Source: Candidatus Endobugula sertula (GTDB taxonomy: Bacteria; Pseudomonadota; Gammaproteobacteria; Pseudomonadales; Cellvibrionaceae). Taken from it: a stretch of DNA of 64,000 nt. The notes below the pieces were generated by a model. That model saw only the letters and a program-made list of their open reading frames with translations. It was not told the origin of the DNA and did not search any database. The DNA lies in contig MDLC01000009.1 of the NCBI GenBank assembly GCA_001723645.1, positions 1-64,000 of the forward strand, given 5' to 3'. How positions within the stretch are numbered: the first letter of the stretch is position 1; each line of letters opens with the position of its first letter. The translations under genes were made by a program, and so were the position numbers. This document shows, piece after piece, positions 22,324 to 32,100 of the stretch.

Positions 22324-22350
22324 AGCCCAACGACTAACAATCGTTGGGCT
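22324..22350. terminator. 10-bp perfect hairpin after the small gene
   Basis: Arms AGCCCAACGA and TCGTTGGGCT enclose a 7-base loop, starting 9 bases after the stop of the 89-aa gene. No U tract follows on the plus strand (ATAAAA); on the minus strand it is followed by TTTGTCGTTTT. It may act as a bidirectional terminator at the element boundary. Confidence 0.55.
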
Positions 22351-22721
22351 ATAAAATAGATCAGTCCCTATTAATTAACTCCTCAATAATTTCGTTGAGA
22401 AATTACTTTTATACAACGGTTACCGTTATTAAAAACTCCAACAAAAGTAAAAAATACTAAGACTTTTACTCTCATCACACGTTTAAATAAATACATCCCC
22501 CCTTTTTTTCTAGAGAGGACACCAATAAATATTTTTAATACCGTTAAATAAATGCGCCCCTTTATCCCGTATTATAGTCCTTCTCTTATTCCATTAGCTC
22601 TCTTAGGGGTGAGTGAGTGTTTGCGGTTCCGCGTATTTAAAGTTTGTTACGACCCTAATTATCGGCACTGATTAAGTGGCGGTAAAAAACGGCCTAAGGT
22701 GACACCTTTGGTAATGTGAAT
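22351..22721. other. Intergenic spacer without recognised gene
   Basis: AT-rich DNA between the integrase-primase module and the RHS operon. No ORF with coding character was seen. A short dyad (AAGGT-GAC-ACCTT, around 22696) lies near its right end, downstream of the zinc-ribbon gene. An element end could lie here, but I found no matching attachment repeat. Confidence 0.4.
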
Positions 22722-23030
22722 CTATTTATTTCTTTCATTACCCCATTTATCAACTGACGTACCACACTCATCACATGTCCAACCACCCCATAATATTTCT
22801 GTCAAATTTTTAGGCTTTCTAAACGTATCAAGTTGATTTCCACAATTAGGGCACTCAACATTATTTAATACGCCATCATTACCCCATTGTTTCATATTAT
22901 TAAAATTAATTCCCCACTTACCACTTTTAGTTGCAGTTGATTTCCACAACTTAGCAAATAAAAATATTAGCAGTAAAAAACTTAAAAATATTAAAGCCAA
23001 AAATATTACTCCATTATTGATTGCAATCAC
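22722..23030 (-). CDS. Small membrane protein with zinc ribbon (candidate RHS partner)
   Basis: A 102-aa protein with one strong N-terminal membrane segment (about residues 8-26) and a C-terminal zinc-ribbon-like domain: CPNC (about 60-63) and CDEC (about 86-89). It overlaps the 3' end of the giant RHS gene by 17 bases and is therefore translationally coupled to it. In polymorphic toxin loci, the small gene directly after an RHS gene often encodes the immunity protein. That role is inferred from position only; I do not recognise the family. Confidence 0.65.
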   Translation of the reverse strand: MIAINNGVIFLALIFLSFLLLIFLFAKLWKSTATKSGKWGINFNNMKQWGNDGVLNNVECPNCGNQLDTFRKPKNLTEILWGGWTCDECGTSVDKWGNERNK

Positions 23031-26000
23031 AATCTTGCCCCAACTTTAATAATTCAGAAGTACCACCAGCAACCAATCCTCCTATTGCCCCAACAGCTGC
23101 GGTTGGCGCCAATGCAGTACCAGCAACACCCGCAGCATACACACCACCAACGGCGCCGCCTATACCGGCAGCAGTGACTGGGTTAGCAGCTCCCGATTGA
23201 CTTAAGCCCTGAGAAACAACAGCACCAGCAACACCACCTACTAGCCCAGATGCTGTTCCATTGGAACCAATAGCCCCAGCCGCAGCGGCTTGCCCAGTTG
23301 AAGAAGCCGCTAAAAAACCACTACCTGCACCTACCAAGGCCCCTGCTACTCCACCAGCAACAGCTCCTGGAATAGCTCCAACTCCACCAGCTGCACTACC
23401 TGCCAAAGCGCCAGAAACAAGCCCACCAACAGCACCGGATATAGCGCCTATAGCCTCAGGAGAAAGGCAATAAAGACCATAAGGGTCAACATATAACAAA
23501 GGGTTTTGACCAGCATACCCATAAGTATTCATCCCACCCAACAATCCAATCGGATCACTGGTGGTATATCTTCCCGTAGCGGGGTCATAATAACGATGCC
23601 AGTTGTAGTGTAAGCCACTTTCCCTGTCGTGGTATTGGCCCGCAAACCTGAGATTCATCGTTGCACCTAATTCTTCCGGTTCAGACGTACCAAACCCATC
23701 CCCTTCCCAACGCCACGTTATTTGTTGCGTGTTGTTGGTCGCAAACCTTGGTGTATATAAGTGATCCACATGCAGGTAATTAATGATCTCGGTATTGCTT
23801 TGTGTATCAATCTGCGCAACGGGCGACATCCCATTATACAGATACTCTTTTTGTACAGTACCTGCCGCGTCTGTTTCAGCAATCAGTTGTCCATACCTAT
23901 CATAATGATAAATGGTCACTGTCGCGGTTTCTGCGGTCGCACCAATGATTTTACGTGTCCGTAAACCTTGTGAATTGTAAATATACGTTGCCGTTAATTG
24001 TCCCTCTTTAAATAATTGATACCATCTATTCGCGTTATTGTAAGTACGTAACTCTTCACCTTGCGAAGCAGGTCTTGTGACGTCCAGTACTTCTTCTGTG
24101 GTGATTAAACGGTTGCTGTTTTGTTGGTATGTATAAGCATCATCATTCGCTGCTGTAGTTTTTAATTGACGGTTATGGTTTAGGTCATATTGATATTGAT
24201 CAAGTGGATGAGCATTGACTTGATCACCGGTGATACGATCCAAGGCATCGTAATCGTAAAAGCTCGTTTGCGGTATGGTATCACGGCTTAACATATTGCT
24301 ATTTTTATCGTAGCTGTAATCCCATGTGTCTATGCTGCCCAGACTTTGGCTGATTAAACGACCTTGTAAATCATAGGCGCGATTATCGGTGAGGCCATTG
24401 CCAAAGGTGGCGCTAAGTATTTGATCATCACCGCGATATTGTACATTGCTGATAATAGTCTGGTTGCTACCGTTTATGGTAGTAGCAATATTAGCAACGC
24501 GCCTAACACCATCACGGCCAACAGTCATCACTCGCCCAGTAGGATAACGCATTTGGGTGACATTATCCCCCTTGTCATACTGGTAAGCCGTCACGTAGCT
24601 TTGCCCCAGTTCAGTTTTGATTTGCCGAATGAGATTCCCAAAGGCATCGTAATCATAGACATAGGTACCACTTTCATCGTGTATAGCACACAGTCTGCCA
24701 GTACTAAGAACGCAACTGCTTTGTATAGCACCTTGTTGTGAGGCTACGATACCAGGGCAGTGACTGGCATTATCATAACAATAGGTCACATCCTCAATGG
24801 TGCCTGCACTATTGGGGAAAGTTTTGGTCATGGGGCGTTCCAGCTCATCATAGGTATAGGTGGTGGTAATGCCTCTGCCATCGGTGCTGGTCAGCACATT
24901 ATTATTGTTATCGTAGGTATACGCAATCGTGCCACGATCCGGACTGATTTCAGAAGTGATGCGGCCAATTAAGTCATAGGTGTAGTGGGTGGTAACACCA
25001 TTCGGTGCTTTGACTTGCGTAATCCGGTCGTTAGTATCATAAGTATATTCGGTAATCCCGTTTAAGCGGTGGGTATGGCGTATTAAGCGATCTTCCCCGT
25101 CGTATTGGCTACTGCTATTGCCGCCGTTAGGATCAGTGATGCCAATAATATTGCTGTTGTTATCCAGAGTGATTTGCTGGGTAGAGTGATCTTCTCCCAA
25201 GTGTGGCGCACTGAGTTCTACTGCGCGGTTGCGTGAATCAAACGCGGATTGGACGGTGAGTGCCACATTGCCATTAGTATTTTGGGTATCAGTTTGGATC
25301 AGATTATTAAAGGCATCATAGTGATAGTCTACTGACTGGTTAAGATTATCCTGTACACGCGTGACTCGGCCTTTGTCATCGTAGGTCATTTTCAGGGTAA
25401 TGCCATCCGGGGTTTGGATTTGCGTGGTTTGCCCGGCGCCATCATAGGTGTAGCGCGTGGTTCTACTGTCTACCGGATTACCGGTCGGCGGTGTTTCGGT
25501 CAGTGCCTCGATTAAGCCTTGGGCGTTATACTCATAGGTCGTCACCAGTTGATTAGGTGTTTCCATACGTGTGACCAAGCCACGGCTGTCGTATTCCATT
25601 GTCGTGGTATGGCCGAGTTCATTGACGATGCTCGTCATATTGCCCTGGCTATCACGGTTATATTGGGTGCTATGGTTATTGGGGTTGGTATAGCGGGTCA
25701 CCAAGCTAAATTGATCATAGGTATATTGGTACAAGGCGTTATTGAAGTTTTCTCGCCGTGTTAATACGTTGCCCAGTGCATCAAAGGTCTTATCAATGGT
25801 AGAACCATTAGGACGCGTATGCCTTGTGATTTCGCCATCGGCATTACGTTGGTAGTGATAGTGACGCCCTACCGCATCCACGCGTTTGGTGGGGATATCA
25901 TTAGCATCCACTTCGGTGCGGCTGAGATTGCCGTTTTGGTCGGTCAGTAAGTTACTCACCTCTTCCAGTAATGGCGGTGCGGCCAAAGGCTGGTAACGGG

Positions 26001-29000
26001 TACCGGTGCCATTGGCCGGGTCAGGTAACCCTTGCACATCACCGATGCTAAAGTGAATCGTGCTGTCATCCGGTAAGGTCGCCTGGGTGACACGACGCGC
26101 AAAGTCATATTGGTATTGCTTACGATGATTGCGTTGATCGGTTTGAGCAATCATTAAATAATCGTCGGCCTGATATTCAAAGGTGCGGCGATCACCATTG
26201 GGTTCGATAATGGCGATTAAATTACCACGGCTATCATGCTCAAATTGGGTAGTACGATCCAGTGGGTCGCTAATGCTGCTCAGTTTGCCTGCGCTGTATG
26301 TGAGTGTATAGGCGCTATCGGTGGGATCAATGATGCGGGTTAGACGATCTTCATTATCGTATTCCCACGTGGTGGTATTGTTATTGCGGTCAGCTCCGGT
26401 CATTAAGAAGCCACGGGCATCAAACGTATACACGCGGCCATCTTTCATGCGACGGGTGTACGTGCCATCGGGCTGTCGGGCCAGTACCGAATAATCCGTC
26501 GGTGGTGAGGTAAATTGATCCGCGTTATTGGCATCCGGCTCAAAAGTGAGTAAGGTTTCAGTGCCATCGGTGAGTAATACTTTGCCTGTTAGCTCGTGGG
26601 GGTATAACCGTTGCAAACCACGAATCGACCAGCCTGCCCCAATGGAGCTGTCGGTTTGGTTGTGGATCATCACCTCACCGGTAATGGTATCGGCCCGACG
26701 GGAGATCGGGAAATAGCACTGGGTATTTAAAGTGTATTGGTGAATGTCGGTACTAAAGCCACTGGCGTTGTATTGGATCGATGGACGGGTGAGTTTAAAT
26801 TGGCCGCGCACGCTAGACGGCTCCACTCTAACGGCCATAAATCGGTCTTCACTGAGGCTAACGCCATCCACCGTCATATGCGCAGACATCGATATCGGTG
26901 GCGGTGCCTGATTACCAAAACCGCTGCTAAAAGTCTGAATGGGATGGGGGTTCGCGGTATTGCTATTGTATTCCAGTGCCAGAACACGGGGTTGTTCTAA
27001 CGAACGGTAACTGGGCAGTGTATGCCACTCCCCCAAATTGCCGGTGGTTTTATTGACTTTACAGGCTGCTTTATTACAGTCGTTTTTATTAGGGTTACCG
27101 GTATTGGGGTTACCATCCTCAGAGACAACCGGGACTTGAGGGGTAATACCATGCCAGGAGTTACTACGCACCACTCCGCCAATAGAATCTACGGTTTTCC
27201 CATTGGCACTGACCAAGCCTTCACCGATTTTTTCCATTTGCCCAGTATCGTGGTTGAGGGCAAACATATCCATACGTGACCCCGGCGGGAAGTTTTCCAC
27301 ATTGGGGAAGGAGATGGGTACCGGTTCGGGATAGGTCACCCCGAACGGTTGAATCGCGATATACACCGAAAAATCATACTCTTCCGGTAAGGGACGTGGC
27401 TCCAAGGTAGGATCAGTCACACGGGAGATATGAATATCGCCTAAATAGGGTAAGCCAGTTTCATCATGAATGGCTGCACCAGCAGGGACGGTCATCGTCA
27501 CGGGCTCAGTAGTATTGCCGTTTTGATCTTCCAGTGGGCTACTATCAACAATCGTAGTTTGGTTGGGGTGGATTTGATCGGCACTCCCCGTATCCAGCGG
27601 CAATAAATAAATCGGTGGATCAAGGAAGTTATCGGCCCCTGCGATAACGGGGATCATTTCCGGGACAGTCGCAAAATCGCCCAAGGCAGGATCAACGGTG
27701 CTGCCATCTACTAATAAACGGATATGGCCGGATACGGGCAAATCATCAAATAAGTAATCGCCATTGGCATCACTCACGGTTTCAATACCATTCACTTCTA
27801 AACGGACACCGGGTAGTGGCTGGTCGCCCAGGGTCAGTACTTTACCATATAAACGGGTCACGCCATCGGGTTCGGGCACAGTAATGGTGATGGTTTCTTC
27901 ATCCGCATAGTAGCCATTACTGGCATTTAACGTCAGCGTATAGATGCCCACTTGACTTTCTTGCGGGGTAAAGGTCAGTTTGCCACTCATGGCATCCAGT
28001 GACATATTAGCGGGTAATGGTGTGGGCGATATACCAAATTGCAGTGTGGCCTCATTAGGGTCACTGGCGTTCAGTTGTAGCGTAAGGGTTTGGCCTAATG
28101 GCGCCATTTGATTGCCGATAATACTCAGTCTAGGTGTTAAGGATTGTTCACCCGTCACTTGAATACTCCACGATTGTGTGGCGCTCAGCCCTTGTTCATC
28201 AGTGACGTTAACAGTGACGGCATAATGACCATCGTTAATCGGAGTCCAGCTAATCGCGGCATTATCGTTACTAGTTTGGGTGAGGCGCATACCTAACGGT
28301 GCGCTGGTTAAACGGTAGCTTAGATCGCCACCATTCACATCACTGGCTGCGACGCTATAGCGATAAGTCGCATTCACTGTCGCTGAGGTCACAGGACTGG
28401 AGCTGATTACCGGCGGTTGTTGAGGAATGGCGATGGTCATCGTAAAGCTCTGGGTGGCAGTACCACCGCGCCCATCATTGGCTTGCACGGTCACATTGGC
28501 AGTGCCTGCGGCATTGGGCACCCAGTTTATGGTGCCACCTGTGATGGTCATTCCGACAGGCGCATTCAGCAAGGTGTAGCTCAGTGGATCATTATCGGGA
28601 TCAGTCGCCACCACCGTATAGCTATAGGCTTCACCCGCTACCACATCAGTCACGGGTGTACTGATTATTTGCGGTAGTTCATTGGGTGGCTCTTGTACGG
28701 TCAGGGTGACAGTATCCGGCTCACTGGCCAACTGACCATCATCTACGATCAGTTGCACAATGTAGAGGCCCGATTGATCCGCTAAAAAGCCGGTGTCTTC
28801 CTGGGTAGCACTGGTCAGTTGAGTGGTACTGTTGTCAGGGCGGCTCAGGATCGCCCATTGATACGTCAGTGTATCCTCATCAGCATCGCTGGAATGACTG
28901 CCACTCAATGACACCGGTTGATTAAATTCGACGGTTTGATCATCGCCCGCATTGGCGACGGGGCGGCTGTTAATGGTGGAAATCACTCGCTGATCGGGCG

Positions 29001-30726
29001 TACTGTCTTCAATGCCATCATTGACGATTAACTGCACCACGTAATCACCCGCTTTATCAATGGGGAGTGTTGGGTTCACCAAGGTGGTATCACTGAGGGT
29101 GGCTTGGCTGTCTGTGGGTTGACTGACTAACGACCAGCGATAACTTAAGGGTTGGCTTTCGGGGTCGGATGAGGCGCTACCCTCCAGTGTCACCACATCA
29201 TTGACAAAGGCTTGTTGGTCCGCTCCAGCATTGGCCACGGGTGGTAGGTTTTCGCTGGTGATGGTGACCGTATCCGGGGCGCTGCTGGCTTCGCCATCGG
29301 ATACGGTAAGACGGATAATATATTCACCCAGGCTATCAATGGTCATCTCAGGCATCACCGCCGTGGGATTTTCTAATGTCACGCTGCTGTCGTCGGGAGC
29401 GGATTCAATCTCCCACAGATAGCTTAAGGAATCACCGTCTCGGTCACTGGAGGCGGTGCCATCGAGCACAATGCGACCCCCAACATGGGCTTGTTGATCA
29501 TTCCCCGCATTAGCCACCGGAAGACTATTGAGGGTAGAGATGATCACCTGATCAGGGTCACTGTTATCGGTGCCATCATTGACGATAAGATCAAGAATAT
29601 AGCCCCCAGGTTGATCGACAATAAAATCGGGATTGACCAATGTAGGATCAGAAAGTATGGCTGCCGACTTATCTGGCTTTTGGTTAAAGCCCCACAAGTA
29701 AGTGAGTGCATCGCCATCACTATCGGAGGAGGCACTACCATCCAATACCACGGAGCTGTCAAGCGCAATGGTTTGATCCCGCCCAGCATTGGCGATGGGT
29801 GGATTATTTTCTGTGGTATCGTCGTGGAGTTTTTCCAGGCGTAAATCGTAACGCAGATGGTAGATGTGCCAGTAGCGACCTTTAAAAATAATACGGATAT
29901 TAGTGATCTGGTCGCGCGGAAGCAGTGGCGCTTGTGGCAAGGTAATATAAGGCGTATAGCCATAACCATCGACATTGGTTTGTGGCAAGGTAATATAAGG
30001 TTCACCGGCTGGCGTATAGCCATCGGCATTGATGACTGTGCGGTTGTTATTGGTAATGACTAAGCGAAACGGACCCTTATGGGTGTCGGTGCCAATATTT
30101 TTTAAACGGTTCTGGGTGACGAGGCCGCGATAATACCAACTGTAATAACGGTTGTATCTATTGAAGTACCCTTGGTAACGGCTGAATGGTTGATTGTAAC
30201 GAATATTATCTACCGTGATATATTGATCATCACTACCACTCTGACCGCGATACTCCAAGCGCAGTGTATAGGCTAATTGACTACCGTGGCGTTTAACAAA
30301 GAACAGACGCTTGCGGAGGGTTTCGCCGGGTTCAAAATCAATCCGGCGGCCTTGTTTTAGCCAAACAAACGGTTCACCATTGTCGGTCGTGCCATCGGGT
30401 TGCTCAAGGCGGTGGCTGGCACTTTCGATTACTAAACGGAATTGACCACTCACGGTGTCAGTACCCGTATGGGTTAAACGATGACGAGTAAAGACCGTAC
30501 CCAAGTGCCAATGATAATGGGGGCGACTTTGCTTAACCTCAACATCACTCATGACCTGATAATCGCTATCAGCAGCCCAGCCAACTAATGGCGCACACAG
30601 CAGTACCCATAAACCCATAAGAATGGGTAAACGAAAAAGTCCATATTGCTTATTGCCGGTATCCAACATCGTGCGCCTCGTTATGCTGTGGTCAATGTAT
30701 TCTGAATTAGGTCGTCGGTACTTCAA
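23014..30726 (-). CDS. Giant secreted PKD/Ig/RHS-repeat protein
   Basis: A 2570-aa exported protein. A signal sequence is visible at about residues 29-51 (ILMGLWVLLCAPLVGWAA); the real start may be Met20. Two related N-terminal domains (about 60-300) share a GTDT..G.FRLVI motif. Four PKD/K319-like domains follow (about 310-690), each marked by ANAG.DQ. Next come three cadherin/Ig-like domains (about 690-960) and a carboxypeptidase-regulatory-like domain (about 970-1040). Dense YD repeats (about 1400-2350) lead to the RHS core FAGQYHDRESGLHYNWHRYY (about 2395-2415) and DPIGL. The C-terminal about 95 aa are Gly/Ala-rich with a glycine-zipper look and no recognised toxin fold. Third gene of a four-gene minus-strand operon. 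Confidence 0.9.
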   Translation of the reverse strand: MKYRRPNSEYIDHSITRRTMLDTGNKQYGLFRLPILMGLWVLLCAPLVGWAADSDYQVMSDVEVKQSRPHYHWHLGTVFTRHRLTHTGTDTVSGQFRLVIESASHRLEQPDGTTDNGEPFVWLKQGRRIDFEPGETLRKRLFFVKRHGSQLAYTLRLEYRGQSGSDDQYITVDNIRYNQPFSRYQGYFNRYNRYYSWYYRGLVTQNRLKNIGTDTHKGPFRLVITNNNRTVINADGYTPAGEPYITLPQTNVDGYGYTPYITLPQAPLLPRDQITNIRIIFKGRYWHIYHLRYDLRLEKLHDDTTENNPPIANAGRDQTIALDSSVVLDGSASSDSDGDALTYLWGFNQKPDKSAAILSDPTLVNPDFIVDQPGGYILDLIVNDGTDNSDPDQVIISTLNSLPVANAGNDQQAHVGGRIVLDGTASSDRDGDSLSYLWEIESAPDDSSVTLENPTAVMPEMTIDSLGEYIIRLTVSDGEASSAPDTVTITSENLPPVANAGADQQAFVNDVVTLEGSASSDPESQPLSYRWSLVSQPTDSQATLSDTTLVNPTLPIDKAGDYVVQLIVNDGIEDSTPDQRVISTINSRPVANAGDDQTVEFNQPVSLSGSHSSDADEDTLTYQWAILSRPDNSTTQLTSATQEDTGFLADQSGLYIVQLIVDDGQLASEPDTVTLTVQEPPNELPQIISTPVTDVVAGEAYSYTVVATDPDNDPLSYTLLNAPVGMTITGGTINWVPNAAGTANVTVQANDGRGGTATQSFTMTIAIPQQPPVISSSPVTSATVNATYRYSVAASDVNGGDLSYRLTSAPLGMRLTQTSNDNAAISWTPINDGHYAVTVNVTDEQGLSATQSWSIQVTGEQSLTPRLSIIGNQMAPLGQTLTLQLNASDPNEATLQFGISPTPLPANMSLDAMSGKLTFTPQESQVGIYTLTLNASNGYYADEETITITVPEPDGVTRLYGKVLTLGDQPLPGVRLEVNGIETVSDANGDYLFDDLPVSGHIRLLVDGSTVDPALGDFATVPEMIPVIAGADNFLDPPIYLLPLDTGSADQIHPNQTTIVDSSPLEDQNGNTTEPVTMTVPAGAAIHDETGLPYLGDIHISRVTDPTLEPRPLPEEYDFSVYIAIQPFGVTYPEPVPISFPNVENFPPGSRMDMFALNHDTGQMEKIGEGLVSANGKTVDSIGGVVRSNSWHGITPQVPVVSEDGNPNTGNPNKNDCNKAACKVNKTTGNLGEWHTLPSYRSLEQPRVLALEYNSNTANPHPIQTFSSGFGNQAPPPISMSAHMTVDGVSLSEDRFMAVRVEPSSVRGQFKLTRPSIQYNASGFSTDIHQYTLNTQCYFPISRRADTITGEVMIHNQTDSSIGAGWSIRGLQRLYPHELTGKVLLTDGTETLLTFEPDANNADQFTSPPTDYSVLARQPDGTYTRRMKDGRVYTFDARGFLMTGADRNNNTTTWEYDNEDRLTRIIDPTDSAYTLTYSAGKLSSISDPLDRTTQFEHDSRGNLIAIIEPNGDRRTFEYQADDYLMIAQTDQRNHRKQYQYDFARRVTQATLPDDSTIHFSIGDVQGLPDPANGTGTRYQPLAAPPLLEEVSNLLTDQNGNLSRTEVDANDIPTKRVDAVGRHYHYQRNADGEITRHTRPNGSTIDKTFDALGNVLTRRENFNNALYQYTYDQFSLVTRYTNPNNHSTQYNRDSQGNMTSIVNELGHTTTMEYDSRGLVTRMETPNQLVTTYEYNAQGLIEALTETPPTGNPVDSRTTRYTYDGAGQTTQIQTPDGITLKMTYDDKGRVTRVQDNLNQSVDYHYDAFNNLIQTDTQNTNGNVALTVQSAFDSRNRAVELSAPHLGEDHSTQQITLDNNSNIIGITDPNGGNSSSQYDGEDRLIRHTHRLNGITEYTYDTNDRITQVKAPNGVTTHYTYDLIGRITSEISPDRGTIAYTYDNNNNVLTSTDGRGITTTYTYDELERPMTKTFPNSAGTIEDVTYCYDNASHCPGIVASQQGAIQSSCVLSTGRLCAIHDESGTYVYDYDAFGNLIRQIKTELGQSYVTAYQYDKGDNVTQMRYPTGRVMTVGRDGVRRVANIATTINGSNQTIISNVQYRGDDQILSATFGNGLTDNRAYDLQGRLISQSLGSIDTWDYSYDKNSNMLSRDTIPQTSFYDYDALDRITGDQVNAHPLDQYQYDLNHNRQLKTTAANDDAYTYQQNSNRLITTEEVLDVTRPASQGEELRTYNNANRWYQLFKEGQLTATYIYNSQGLRTRKIIGATAETATVTIYHYDRYGQLIAETDAAGTVQKEYLYNGMSPVAQIDTQSNTEIINYLHVDHLYTPRFATNNTQQITWRWEGDGFGTSEPEELGATMNLRFAGQYHDRESGLHYNWHRYYDPATGRYTTSDPIGLLGGMNTYGYAGQNPLLYVDPYGLYCLSPEAIGAISGAVGGLVSGALAGSAAGGVGAIPGAVAGGVAGALVGAGSGFLAASSTGQAAAAGAIGSNGTASGLVGGVAGAVVSQGLSQSGAANPVTAAGIGGAVGGVYAAGVAGTALAPTAAVGAIGGLVAGGTSELLKLGQDCDCNQ

Positions 30727-32074
30727 TCACTCTGCCGCTTTCTGTGGTGAGTGTCATACCGCCTGGGCCACCGCCCAAGGTGCTGTGTAGTGTGACTTGC
30801 GCGACTTGTTCACCATCGGCAAACGGCGCGTAGAGTGCGGCGGTACTTTCAGAGACAGAAAAGTTCACAGAAGCCATTAACGTACTGGTGCCTTGAGGCA
30901 AACTGACTTGAGCACTGGCCGTAGCGTTTTCCAACGAACCACTTAATGGTGAACTGGTCGCGGTCATCTGGCTACCGATGGCAGGGGTAACGGTTAATGC
31001 AACAGTGGCACCCAGTGGAATATTGACTGCAGAAAATGCAACGGTTACCGGATTATTGGTGTTTGAAGGTAATACCACATCGTTATCGCCTGTTGGCGTT
31101 GCAGGCACCGCACTACCGGCGACTGAGCTAATACGAATAGTAGGTAAATTGGCGGGGAAAATAGGCTGCGGGGTCGACGATGTCACGACCGTATTCGGGT
31201 TACTCGCGCCAAAAAAATTGAGTTCATCTGCTTCTATTCGTGCACGACCAAAACCACCTCGTCCTCCCGGTAGACCCGCCTGCCCCCCTAGTCCGCCACG
31301 CATATCAATCACACCCGCACCATTAACGCGAGTCGCCACTAAACGTACGGCACCACCACTACCAGCTCCTGAACCAAAACGAATAGAACGACTAAATGAA
31401 AAAGGTGCACCATTGCCACCATTGGCTAAAATATTGCCATTCAGGATGAGTGTACCGGATACCGCCAATAATAAAGCACCGCCACCACTACCGCCACGAG
31501 CGCCGGTACCGATAGACGCATTAGGATCAGTTTCAATGTTTGTTGCACCACCACCAGAACCACCTAACAAGGGCTGCAATGAATCAGAGCCATAAATATT
31601 GCCAACAAACGTGTTAAGACCTGTATTGAATCGTTGGCCTAACGATGCGTAGGAACCACCATTTCTATCGCCACTACTGCCACCGGGGCCTTTGCCTGAG
31701 CCGCCTTGATTGATTTGAGGGCGCCCACCTGCAAACGCTCCAGGCGGTAACGCAGTCAGTTGATTGCCATCCACCCCTCGAATATCAATATTGCCATTGA
31801 TCGTCGCATCACCTTGTACCAAAATCGTCACTGGAGGATTGCCGGGGCCACTACCATCCGCAAATCGTACTGTCACACCCTCAGGGATAGTGATGGACGT
31901 GTATTGCAATATACCATTATCGGGTACTGTGATGATGGTATCCGCTGTTGGCGCAAGCGCACCGTCGACACCCGTACTGCCACTATCAAATGCCCATACG
32001 GGTAAGGCCAGTAGGGATAGCAAGCAACTTGCCAGCGTTAAACGTTTGGATGTGAGCCATTGGTGGTGTGTCAT
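30707..32074 (-). CDS. Secreted Gly-rich hypothetical protein
   Basis: A 455-aa protein with a clear signal peptide (hydrophobic residues about 12-26, cleavage near PVWA-FDSG). The body starts with a strand-rich region (IPEGVTVRFADGSG, ILVQGDATINGNIDIRG) like a parallel beta-helix or right-handed repeat, followed by a strongly Gly-rich middle (about 115-290) and a beta-sandwich-like C-terminal part. No catalytic motif was recognised. It overlaps the start of the giant RHS gene by 20 bases, so both are probably translated together and exported. Role in the RHS operon unknown. Confidence 0.7.
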   Translation of the reverse strand: MTHHQWLTSKRLTLASCLLSLLALPVWAFDSGSTGVDGALAPTADTIITVPDNGILQYTSITIPEGVTVRFADGSGPGNPPVTILVQGDATINGNIDIRGVDGNQLTALPPGAFAGGRPQINQGGSGKGPGGSSGDRNGGSYASLGQRFNTGLNTFVGNIYGSDSLQPLLGGSGGGATNIETDPNASIGTGARGGSGGGALLLAVSGTLILNGNILANGGNGAPFSFSRSIRFGSGAGSGGAVRLVATRVNGAGVIDMRGGLGGQAGLPGGRGGFGRARIEADELNFFGASNPNTVVTSSTPQPIFPANLPTIRISSVAGSAVPATPTGDNDVVLPSNTNNPVTVAFSAVNIPLGATVALTVTPAIGSQMTATSSPLSGSLENATASAQVSLPQGTSTLMASVNFSVSESTAALYAPFADGEQVAQVTLHSTLGGGPGGMTLTTESGRVIEVPTT

Positions 32075-32100
32075 GGTTGCTCTCCTGCAAAGTAAAGTCG

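Noticed and set aside
22324-22350. 10-bp hairpin as an attachment site of the mobile module
   Set aside because: No second copy was found on the other side of the module, and the position just after a stop codon is better explained as a terminator.
30978-31595. 205-codon plus-strand open frame
   Set aside because: It is antisense to the Gly-rich secreted protein; the long frame results from GGN/GCN-rich codons, and its Pro/Ala-rich translation has no domain.
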